Shown: positions 32,561-41,200 of the stretch, in pieces
How the letters are laid out: each line of letters starts with the position of its first letter
How positions within the stretch are numbered: the first letter of the stretch is position 1
From: JBBDJB01 sp040880125
GTDB taxonomy: Bacteria > Planctomycetota > Planctomycetia > Pirellulales > JBBDJB01
Direction of reading: 5' to 3'
Length of the DNA stretch: 53,997 bases
NCBI GenBank assembly: GCA_040880125.1
Contig: JBBDJB010000005.1
Span: forward strand, 1 to 53,997
Translations under genes and position numbers: made by a program
Notes under the pieces: generated by a model
What the model was told of the DNA's origin: nothing
The model's input: the letters and a program-made list of their open reading frames with translations, nothing else
The model's database searches: none

Positions 32561-34363
32561 ATGGCTAACTACGTCGCCCCTTCGCCAGAGGCGCTGCGAA
32601 CCCGTCCGCCGTCGCGGCTTCTCTCCGCCAGCGAGGAGAGCACGGTGTTGATGCGGCTGCGCCGCCGGTTGCTCCTCGCTTCGCTACGACAGGCGCTAAA
32701 GACCGCCCGCTTCCGCCTGGCGCTGGTCGTGGCCTTGACGCTCTTCTTTTGGGCGGGGCTGTTCCTGCTGCTCTACGAGACCTTCCACTTCCTGGCGAGC
32801 TATATCGGTTCGCAGGGGGCGCTGCACAACCAGGTCGTTCAATTCACGTTCGACGTCTTCTTCTGCTCGCTCTTGGTGATGCTGATGTTCTCGGCGGGCA
32901 TCATCTTCTACGGAGCGCTGTTTCGTTCGCCCGAAACCATTTACCTGTTGACGTTGCCGCTACGGCCCGGCCGCGTCGTGTTGTACAAGTTCCAGGAGAC
33001 TGTACTGCTGAGTAGCTGGGGCTTTTTGCTGTTGGGTAGCCCCATGCTCGTGGCCTACGGCGTGGTGACCGGGGCGCCGTGGACGTACTACGCGCTGTTG
33101 GCGCCGATGATGGTCGCCTTTGTGTACATCCCGTGCAGTATCGGCGCCCTGTGCTGCCTGGCAATCGCCCGCTGGCTGCCGCGGTTTCGCATGTCATTGC
33201 TAGGCGGAACCGCCGCGCTGGTCGTCGGACTGGCGGGGTACGCCATCTGGAGCGTCGTTGCCGGCGATCGCTCCGATCTGCTCACCGAGCGGTGGTTTCA
33301 CCACACGCTCAATCGGCTCAGCTTCACATCTTCCTACCTGCTGCCGAGCTGGTGGCTCAGCAGCGGGCTGCTTCAGGCGGCGCGTGCCGGCAGTCCGATA
33401 GACGGTGCAGGTTTCACGCAGAGCCTTTGGTTTCTGGCGCTGTTGGTGTCTAACGCCATGCTCGGCCAGGTGGCCACCCATGCACTGGGAAGCCGCGTGC
33501 TGCGGGCGAGTTATTCTCGTCTCCACACGGGCCCCAGCGGCGGCACCCATCGCGGAGGCAAGTGGATCGACCGGATCACAATGGCGGTCACCTTCCCGCT
33601 GCCGCACCAAGTACGGCTGTTGATCCTGAAAGATCTTCGCGTGTTTCGCCGCGACCCGGTCCAATGGGCCCAGTTCCTCATCTTCTTCGGCCTGCTGGGG
33701 CTCTACTTCCTGAACATCCGCCGCGTGACCTACGACGTCGACCACACGCTGTGGGTCAACATGATCAGCTTCCTCAACCTGGCGGTAGTGGGCCTGATCC
33801 TCTCGACGTTCACCACGCGTTTCATCTTCCCCATGATCAGCCTGGAGGGGAGCCGCTTCTGGATCCTTGGTCTGTTGCCGATCGAGCGCGACACGATCCT
33901 GTGGGGCAAGTTCTTGTTTGCGGCCGTCGGCGCGGCGATCCCCAGCACCGTTCTGATCCTCATCAGCGATCTGATGCTCCGCGTCGCGCCGCTGGTGGTA
34001 GTCATCCACCAGATTACCTGCCTGCTATTGTGTGCGGGCCTCTCGGGGCTGGCGGTCGGTATGGGGGCGCTGATGCCGAACCTGAAAGAACAGTCCCCAT
34101 CGAAGATCGCCGCCGGCTTCGGCGGCACGCTCAATCTCGTCCTCAGCGCGCTGTACATCATCATCGTGGTGGCGCTGACCGCCGTGCCGTGCCATTTTTA
34201 TCTAGCGGCCCAACCTGCGGGCGTTCAGCTTCCTGAGGAGCTTCAGACCCGGCTCATCCGCGGCATCTGGATCAGCACCGGCCTGGCCGTCGGCGTGGGA
34301 GTCCTGGCGACTTTCGTTCCGCTCTACCGCGGTCTGCGGGCGTTCCGGCGATTGCAGTTCTAG
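32561..34363 (+). CDS. ABC exporter permease, 600 aa
   Basis: An integral membrane protein with about 12 predicted helices in two halves. The first begins at LALVVALTLFFWAGLFLLLY and includes LLVMLMFSAGIIFYGALF. The second begins at WAQFLIFFGLLGLYFLNI and ends near TGLAVGVGVLATFVPLY. It resembles the putative ABC exporter family (ABC_export). A cytoplasmic N-terminal arm of about 45 residues precedes the first helix. The gene starts one base after the ATPase stop, so translation is coupled. It likely exports a lipid, polymer or peptide. Confidence 0.85.
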   Translation: MANYVAPSPEALRTRPPSRLLSASEESTVLMRLRRRLLLASLRQALKTARFRLALVVALTLFFWAGLFLLLYETFHFLASYIGSQGALHNQVVQFTFDVFFCSLLVMLMFSAGIIFYGALFRSPETIYLLTLPLRPGRVVLYKFQETVLLSSWGFLLLGSPMLVAYGVVTGAPWTYYALLAPMMVAFVYIPCSIGALCCLAIARWLPRFRMSLLGGTAALVVGLAGYAIWSVVAGDRSDLLTERWFHHTLNRLSFTSSYLLPSWWLSSGLLQAARAGSPIDGAGFTQSLWFLALLVSNAMLGQVATHALGSRVLRASYSRLHTGPSGGTHRGGKWIDRITMAVTFPLPHQVRLLILKDLRVFRRDPVQWAQFLIFFGLLGLYFLNIRRVTYDVDHTLWVNMISFLNLAVVGLILSTFTTRFIFPMISLEGSRFWILGLLPIERDTILWGKFLFAAVGAAIPSTVLILISDLMLRVAPLVVVIHQITCLLLCAGLSGLAVGMGALMPNLKEQSPSKIAAGFGGTLNLVLSALYIIIVVALTAVPCHFYLAAQPAGVQLPEELQTRLIRGIWISTGLAVGVGVLATFVPLYRGLRAFRRLQF

Positions 34364-34375
34364 CCCATCGGTTGT

Positions 34376-34448
34376 TGAATTCGTGAGAGTCTCGACGCGC
34401 CTCAGGGCTAGTCAAACCGCTTAGTTGGCACAGACATTCCTGTCTGTG
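34376..34448. repeat. Dispersed palindrome family 1, copy c, with associated TGAATTCGTGAGA
   Basis: CACAGACATTCCTGTCTGTG (34429-34448) is a perfect 8-bp stem with a TTCC loop, 65 bases after the permease stop. TGAATTCGTGAGA (34376-34388) precedes it. The same 13-mer also accompanies the copy at 48373, so the two sequences may travel together. Confidence 0.75.
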
Positions 34449-34520
34449 TCCGCGCATGAAGAAACGGCGACGACGCTGGCGCGCCACCCCCGTTGTGCAT
34501 CGTCGGCGTCCGTCAATGCA

Positions 34521-36224
34521 TCACAGCCGGCCGGAGTCCGAACCGCCATTGTCACCGCGCGACTTGGGGGCCTTCAAGCCGCCGCCGGCAGTCTCTGCCA
34601 GCGGGTCGCCGTTCTGGGCCTCCGAGTCGTCCGGTACCTCGGCAGCCGGATGCGGCACCTCGTCCGACCGCACCTTGATCAAAGTCTCCGGCAGTTCGAT
34701 GCCGCCGATGTCTTTCAGCACCTGCATCATGGGGGGCATCACCCGCGACATCCCCTGTAGGAAGTTCGCGGTGCTCGTCTCGCCGTTGTGGCCCCCGTTC
34801 TCCCACACCACAACCTTATCGAATTTGATCTTCGAGATCGCTTCGGCGGACGATGCGGCTAGATTGTCGATGTGCTCCAGCATGAGCAACTGAAACGCCT
34901 GCGTCGCCCCGCCGCACGCCTGGATGATCTCGCGCAGACCTTCGCCCTTTTTGGCAAGCATCTGGTATTGGCCGCGGGCTTCGGCATCCAGCTTGGCAAA
35001 GATGGCAGCCGCTTCGCCTTCCGCCTCGATGCGGCGTCGCTCCGCGACGGCCTGGGCCTCGACGATTGCCCGGGCCTTGGCGGCCTTGGCCGGGGCCTCC
35101 ATGGCCGCTCGCTGTTCGGCTTCAACTCGCTCGGCATCGGCCAGCGCGGCCTTGGCCATGGCGCGGTTTTGCGTCTCCAGTACGGCTGCCTCGGCCTCGC
35201 GCTTGCGGCTTTCGCCAATCTGGTAGGCTTCCGATTCCTTGACTTTCAAAATGGCCAGCGAGGCAGCCACCCGGGCTTGGGATTCGTTCTCGCCCTCGAT
35301 TGCGTTGGCGTCGGCCGTGGCCTTGGCGATGCGCATCTCCTGTTCGGATTGCTTCACCAGGGCCTCGCGCTCGTAAGCGGCCTTCTGCTCGCCGTACTGC
35401 TGCTCCTTATCGAGCTCGGCCAGCCGCACGGCCTCTTCGCGCTGCGCCTGGCGCGTGCCGATCGAGCGGAACTTCGACGCCTCTGCCACGCTGATCATCT
35501 TGTCGCGGTCGGCCTCGGCCACGCGCACTTCGCCGAGCTTCTCCTGCTCGGCCACGTCGCCGCGTGCCTGCTGGATGGCAGTCGAGGCGGCCTTTTGGCC
35601 GATGGCGTCGATGTAGCCGGACTCGTCGGTGATGTCCGTGATGTTGACGTTGATCAGCACGAGGCCGACCTTTTTCAACTCCGGCTCGAGCGAGCTCTGG
35701 ATCAGGTGCAGGAAGGTGTCGCGGTTGCGATTGATGTCTTCGATCAGCATTGAGGCGATCACCTGGCGCAACTGGCCGAAGATGATCTCCTCGGCTTGCC
35801 CTTGGATGGCCGCCACGGGCAAGCCCAAAAGGCGGATGGCCGCGTTCTGCATATACTCCGGCTCGGTGCCGATGGCCACGGTGAACACGCTGGGCACGTT
35901 CACGCGGATGTTTTCGATCGACAGCGCGCCCCGCAGCGGGATGTTGATCTGGATCGGCTCCAGGCTGAGGTACTCGTAATCCTCCAGCAGCGGCACGATC
36001 CACTTCGCGCCGCCATGGATCGTCTTGGAGACTCCCCCGCCCGACGTGCGGCCGTAGATCACCAGGACGCGGTTGGCCGGGCATCGCCGGTACCGCTTGA
36101 CGAACAGGAAGAAGAAGCCGGCCACGCCGACAACCGCCAGCGCCGCCGAGACGGCGATCCAGAACAACGTGCCCGACGTGAGGCCGAGCTCTTCGAACTG
36201 GCCCAGCAGTAGTGTGCGTGACAT
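34521..36224 (-). CDS. Flotillin / YqiK-type SPFH protein, 567 aa
   Basis: A membrane-microdomain scaffold. One N-terminal membrane helix (LFWIAVSAALAVVGVAGFFF) is followed by a PHB/SPFH domain (about 50-230: CPANRVLVIYGRTSGGGVSK, PLRGALSIENIRVNVPS, LRQVIASMLIEDINRNRDTF). Next comes a long Ala/Glu/Lys coiled coil (about 235-430, with repeats such as AEADRDKMISVAEAS) and a C-terminal region (ILKVKESEAYQIGESRKREA, then DKVVVWENGG). The ATG at 36224 has GGGGGAG nine bases upstream; an in-frame extension to 36278 lacks homology. It lies downstream of an NfeD-like gene on the same strand, its usual partner. Confidence 0.93.
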   Translation of the reverse strand: MSRTLLLGQFEELGLTSGTLFWIAVSAALAVVGVAGFFFLFVKRYRRCPANRVLVIYGRTSGGGVSKTIHGGAKWIVPLLEDYEYLSLEPIQINIPLRGALSIENIRVNVPSVFTVAIGTEPEYMQNAAIRLLGLPVAAIQGQAEEIIFGQLRQVIASMLIEDINRNRDTFLHLIQSSLEPELKKVGLVLINVNITDITDESGYIDAIGQKAASTAIQQARGDVAEQEKLGEVRVAEADRDKMISVAEASKFRSIGTRQAQREEAVRLAELDKEQQYGEQKAAYEREALVKQSEQEMRIAKATADANAIEGENESQARVAASLAILKVKESEAYQIGESRKREAEAAVLETQNRAMAKAALADAERVEAEQRAAMEAPAKAAKARAIVEAQAVAERRRIEAEGEAAAIFAKLDAEARGQYQMLAKKGEGLREIIQACGGATQAFQLLMLEHIDNLAASSAEAISKIKFDKVVVWENGGHNGETSTANFLQGMSRVMPPMMQVLKDIGGIELPETLIKVRSDEVPHPAAEVPDDSEAQNGDPLAETAGGGLKAPKSRGDNGGSDSGRL

Positions 36225-36529
36225 AGTGTAATCTCCCCCGTTAGATTCGCATTGCCGCCGGCGCGACCGGCGCCGCAATACCTTCGGCTCCGGCCGACTC
36301 CACAGAGCCGCCCCATTTCAAACGCCGCATGGCCGAAAAACGTCTGCCCTCTCGATGAACCGTAGGCCAAAGTTGGCCCTCGGAATGCTCGTATTGCGCG
36401 GCCCACCACCACCCGATGCGGTTATGCCTGCCCCGCCCGACCTTGCCGCCGCACGACCGCTACCAGCGCCACAAACGGACGGCCGCGTGTGCCCTTCTCT
36501 CTCGGCGAGTTTGATTTCCCCAGGGGTGC

Positions 36530-36552
36530 CACGGCGGGCTGGTCCAGCCGTG
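36530..36552. repeat. Dispersed palindrome family 2, copy b
   Basis: CACGGCGGG and CCAGCCGTG flank CTGGT. There is one mismatch compared with the aroA copy. The flank GGGTGCCACGG before the stem is shared with the first copy too. Confidence 0.75.
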
Positions 36553-36610
36553 CCGATGCTTCATGCTGCGCGTGTACTTCTTACCCCCTACGAGGAAACG
36601 GCGCCCATCG

Positions 36611-36661
36611 TGCCTGTCCCCCTTTTTTCGCCGCGATTGCACGTTGGAAATGGGACTGGCA
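36611..36661. repeat. Dispersed palindrome family 3, second pair
   Basis: TGCCTGTCCC (36611-36620) and GGGACTGGCA (36652-36661) are inverted with one mismatch. A T-run (CCCTTTTTT) follows the first arm. The arms are further apart than in the 23513 copy. Confidence 0.6.
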
Positions 36662-36760
36662 TCTAATCGCCGCCGCCCGCTCTAGGTGTATCCCGCGATT
36701 TTGCGATAAGCAGCCAGCCCCATTTCCCTCGACCATTTGGCTGTAGGATCGGGCTGCCCT

Positions 36761-37360
36761 CTACACTTCCGCCACTTCGGCCGACTCGACGAGCGGGGCG
36801 ACCTCGACGGTATTTGATCCGATGATGCTGACCACCACCACCTGCATGCCTGGCTTGAGCGCTTCGCCGGCAAAGGTCACCGCTGTCAGCTCGACGAGTT
36901 GATCTTGCAGATTGATTTGCACCTTGCCGCTACCCTGCTGCCGCGCCGGGATCGAAAGGTACACCGTGCCATGGCGGCCGATCGCGTTGTCAATCCGCAT
37001 CGTGCCGTCGTAGTTGAAGCGGTGCATCGACTGCATCAGCCAGAACACTGCAAACATCGCGGCCACACCGGTCACGATCGAGATTGCCAGCGTCTGCGGC
37101 AGCGTCAATCCGGCGGCCAGACAGGCCATGCCGGAAGTACCGAAGAACGTGATCGCCGCGATCACCGTGCGGAACGTGATGACGTTGAAAATCCAATTGG
37201 AGCCGTGCCCGTGGTCATGGGGACCGTCCGCGTGATCCGCGTCGACACTGATGTCGTCGGCCGAGTCGGCATCGGCGCCCAGGCCGAGCAGCGTGATCAG
37301 GAACTGGCACACCAGCACGGTGCCGCCGACCACCGCACAGAGCAGATAGAATGTTTCCAT
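36761..37360 (-). CDS. NfeD-like membrane protein, 199 aa
   Basis: Partner of flotillins in many bacteria. Three membrane helices (FYLLCAVVGGTVLVCQFLI, TVIAAITFFGTSGMACLAAG, LAISIVTGVAAMFAVFWLM) precede a C-terminal OB-fold-like domain (AIGRHGTVYLSIPARQQGSG, GEALKPGMQVVVVSIIGSNT). The first loop is rich in Asp and His (DADSADDISVDADHADGPHD), which could bind metal. The ATG at 37360 is fixed by GGAGGAAAG just upstream. It lies upstream of the flotillin gene on the same strand. Confidence 0.82.
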   Translation of the reverse strand: METFYLLCAVVGGTVLVCQFLITLLGLGADADSADDISVDADHADGPHDHGHGSNWIFNVITFRTVIAAITFFGTSGMACLAAGLTLPQTLAISIVTGVAAMFAVFWLMQSMHRFNYDGTMRIDNAIGRHGTVYLSIPARQQGSGKVQINLQDQLVELTAVTFAGEALKPGMQVVVVSIIGSNTVEVAPLVESAEVAEV

Positions 37361-37664
37361 CGCTTTCCTCCAACACAACTCGCCACCTGCGAGGAGCCGG
37401 CGCAGTGCAGCACAATGCCGCCGCACCGAAGTCCCTGCAAGAATACGTCACCGCAAGACGATACGACCGGAAACTCCAGCAGCACCGCTTCACCGTGCGT
37501 CCGCCCAATCTCGCGTCGCCGACGGGAAGTATCCCCGCCGAGACCCATCTGCCGGACCAACAGCTATTTCGCCGCCGAGTGCGGATTCTTGCCCAATTTC
37601 GCGGGCCTTGTTCGCTTTGCCCGGGAACCGTGGTGTACCCACACGGCACGATCTTCCGCTGGGA
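37361..37664. other. 304-bp spacer
   Basis: Nothing is recognised beyond the ribosome site of the NfeD-like gene. No terminator or family palindrome is seen. Promoter boxes for the NfeD-like gene are not clear. Confidence 0.4.
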
Positions 37665-37919
37665 TTACTCCTCCTCGGAATCGTCCTCATCTTCGTCGGA
37701 AAGCGCTTGACCCTGATGGCTTTCGATCAATGCGCGAGCCTGGTCCGCCTGCTCGGAGGGCACCATCACCCGGACCAAAAGGACGCCGGCCAGCCCTGCC
37801 TGGTGCTCATTTTCGATCGCGCAGAAGATACCCTCGCTCTCCAGGGCGGACTTGATGATCTCGGCGGTCGTGGGATCGTTGTGCGTGTAGACCACTTCGA
37901 GGTCGTGCGGCTCATTCAT
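37665..37919 (-). CDS. DUF2007-type putative signal-transducing protein, 84 aa
   Basis: A small ferredoxin-like alpha/beta domain: LEVVYTHNDPTTAEIIKSAL, a short strand with GIFCAIENEHQAG, then VLLVRVMVPSEQADQARALI. This matches the DUF2007 layout, a domain often fused to signalling proteins. The tail is acidic (DEDEDDSEEE). It stands alone between the NfeD-like gene and the PVC cytochrome. Its ligand is not known. Confidence 0.82.
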   Translation of the reverse strand: MNEPHDLEVVYTHNDPTTAEIIKSALESEGIFCAIENEHQAGLAGVLLVRVMVPSEQADQARALIESHQGQALSDEDEDDSEEE

Positions 37920-38214
37920 CGCTCTCTCGTTTTCCTTCGGAAATGCTCCTCGTGCGCCGGCATGCCCGGCCCGATGACTGGCGGTGATTGTAACACGCCG
38001 CGACGTGCGGCAAGGCGTTATTTCGGCCGCCGCCGAGATGGTTTTTCACGGATTGGATTGGTATGAGTAACCAGCCACCACGGCGGCTCCTCGCCGGCAG
38101 GCCCACCAGCGGAATTCATATTTGTGTTAGGCCGAGATGGCAGGGATAATCGCAGTTCCCCCCTCGCCGCCTTTTTTCCAGCCAACGATCACTGCCTGCG
38201 GAGGATCATCACTG

Positions 38215-41200
38215 ATGAAGCTGTCGCTCCCATGCATTCTGGCCTTGGCGCTGTCCGCCCTGGTCTCGACCGCCGCCGCGCAAGGCCTTCTGCCGCGAGA
38301 CGAATCCGGCCGGCCGCTGAACCTCGACTTCGAGACCGGCACGCTCGCCGACTGGACCATCGAGGGCGAGGCCTTTGCCGATCAGCCGATCCAGGGCGAC
38401 ACCGTCCGCCAGCGCCGCGAGGACATGCGCAGCCGCCACCAGGGCGAGTTCTGGATCGGCGGCTATGAGCGGCACCTGGACGCGCCCACCGGCACGCTCA
38501 CCTCCGCGCCGTTCATCGCCACGAAGCCCTGGGCGAGCTTTCTTGCAAACGGTGGCAGCCACGGAGAAACCCACGTCGAACTGGTGCGGCAAGACACCGA
38601 TGAAGTCTTCTACCGCGTCGCCGGCAATAACCAGGAGACCATGCGCCGCGTGGTGGTCGATCTGCGCCCGCACGCGGGCAAGCCGATCTACGTTCGCCTA
38701 GTGGACGAGCATCGTGGCGGCTGGGGCCATGTAAACTTCGACAACTTCCGGCTACACGACACCCGCCCTGGCCGGCCGACCCCGCCACTGGTGATCCTTA
38801 CGCCGGACGAGTACCCTCTGGCCGGCGTCTCCGGCGACCAGGCGGCCCGGGCGATGCAGCTTCCCGAGGGCTTTTCCGTCACCGCCTCCGCCACCGAACC
38901 GGAAGTGAAGCAGCCGATCGCCATGGCCCTGGACGACCGCGGCCGCGTGTGGATCGCCGAAGCGTACGAGTACCCGATCCGCGCGCCCGAGGGCGAAGGT
39001 CGCGACCGCATCCTCATCTTCGAGGACAACGACGGCGATGGCCGCTTCGACCGGCGCACAGTGTTCGCCGAGGGCCTGAATCTGGTGAGCGGCCTGGAGG
39101 TGGGCTTCGGCGGCGTATGGGTCGGCGCAGCGCCGCATCTGCTGTTCATCCCGGACCGCGACGGAGACGACCGGCCCGACGGCGAGCCGCAGGTGCTGCT
39201 CGATGGCTGGGGCTACGAAGACACGCACGAGACGCTCAACGCTTTCATCTGGGGACCGGACGGCTGGCTGTACGGCTGCCACGGCATCTTTACGCACTCC
39301 CTCGTCGGCGAGCCCGGCACGCCCGAAGACAAGCGCGTGCCGCTCAACGCCGCCATTTGGCGCTATCATCCGGTGCGGCACACCTTTGAAGTTTTTGCCG
39401 AGGGCACCAGCAACCCGTGGGGCGTCGACTTCAACGACCACGGCCAGGCCTTCTGCACCGCCTGCGTGATCCCGCACCTGTTCCACGTGATCCAGGGCGC
39501 GCGCTATCAGCGGCAAGCCGGGCAGCACTTCAACCAGTACACGTACCGCGACATCACGACCATCGCCGACCACGTCCATTATCTCGGTGCGAATCCGCAT
39601 GGCGGAAACGACAAATCCGACGCGGCCGGCGGCGGCCACGCGCACGCCGGCGCGATGATCTACTTGGGCAATGCCTGGCCCGAGCGGTATCGCGGCCAGA
39701 TCTTCATGAACAACATCCACGGTCAGCGGCTGAATGTCGATATTCTCGAGCCGCAAGGCTCCGGCTACGTCGGCCAACACGCACCCGACTTCCTGCTGAC
39801 CGGGGATCGGGCGTCGCAGATCCTCAACCTTCGCTACGGCCCGGACGGTCAGGCGTACATGATCGACTGGTACGACATGAACGCCTGCCACCACCGCGAC
39901 CCGAACGGGCACGACCGCAGCAACGGCCGCATCTACAAGATTACCTACGGTCAGAGCGAGCCGGTCGACGTCGATCTGAAAAAACTCGCCGATGGCGAAC
40001 TCGTTGAATTGGTGCTGCACCAGAATGACTGGTACGTGCGGCACTCGCGCCGCATCCTGCAGGAGCGGGCTGCCCGGGGTGAACTGGACGACAGCGCCCG
40101 CGGTCGCCTGGCCGAACTGGCCACCACGCACGCCGACGAAACGCGGCGGCTCCGTGCCGCCTGGGCGCTGCACGTCACCGGCGGCCTGAGCAACGAGCTG
40201 CTCTCCAAGCTTCTAGCCGACGCCAACGCGTACGTCCGCGGCTGGGCAATCCAGCTCTCGCTCGATGGTGAAAATCTGCAGGCGACGCCGGCCCTACTAT
40301 CGCAGTTCGCGACGATGGCCCGCGAAGACCAATCGCAAGTCGTGCGGCTGTACCTGGCTTCCGCCTTACAGCGGCTGCCGCTGGACGCCCGCTGGGATAT
40401 TCTCGACGGCCTGGTGCGCCACCCGGAGGACGCCGGCGATCACAACCTGCCGCTGATGCTCTGGTACGCCGCCGAGCCGCTGGCCGGAGCGGATTCGGAA
40501 AGGGCCCTGGCACTGGGCATGGTCGCCGGCGAATCGATCCCGCTCGTCCGCGAGTTGATGCTTCGCCGCATCGGCAGCTCCGGCGGCCAGGCCTCCCTGG
40601 CGGTGCTGGTCCGGGGACTCGACGGCGCCGACGACTCCGCCCTGCAGTTGACCTTCCTCCAGGGCATCCGCAGCGCCCTGCGTGGTCAGCGGCAAGTCGA
40701 GCCGCCCGATGGCTGGCAGGCAGCCTTCGAGAAGCTAACGGCCAGCAGCGACCAGTCCGTCGCCCTGGCCGCCGCCGCGCTGGCTGCCACCTTTGGCAAC
40801 GATGCGGCCAAGGGTACGCTTGCTGCGATCGCCGCCGACAGCCAGCGAGACACCGCCAGCCGCCGGGAGGCTGTGGAAACATTGCTCGCGGTCCGCGCCG
40901 CGGATCTTCCGGCACTGCTTAAACCACTCGTGTCCGATGTTGAGCTGCGCGACCTGGCCATCCGCGGCCTGGCGCAGTTCGACGATCCCCAGACGCCGGC
41001 GATACTCTTAGAAGCGTATTCGCACCTCCCGCCCGCGGAGAAGCGCAGCGCCCTGGCCACGCTCTGTGCGCGGCCGGAGTTCGGCCTGGCGCTCTTGGAA
41101 GCGGTGAAAGACAAACAGATCGCCAGCAGTGACCTGACTGCCGACCTCGTGCGTCAGTTGCGGAACCTGAAGGACAGCCGCGTTGACGCCCGGCTCGAGA

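Larger units (their letters stand above)
36225..36760. other. 536-bp spacer between NfeD-like and flotillin genes
   Basis: No gene is supported. The spacer carries a family 2 palindrome (36530-36552) and a family 3 pair (36611-36661) close together. This is an unusually long gap for a partner gene pair. Confidence 0.5.

Noticed and set aside
38752..40173. 473-codon frame antisense to the PVC cytochrome
   Set aside because: Shadow of a highly conserved gene; Val/Ala/Arg-rich with no motif.
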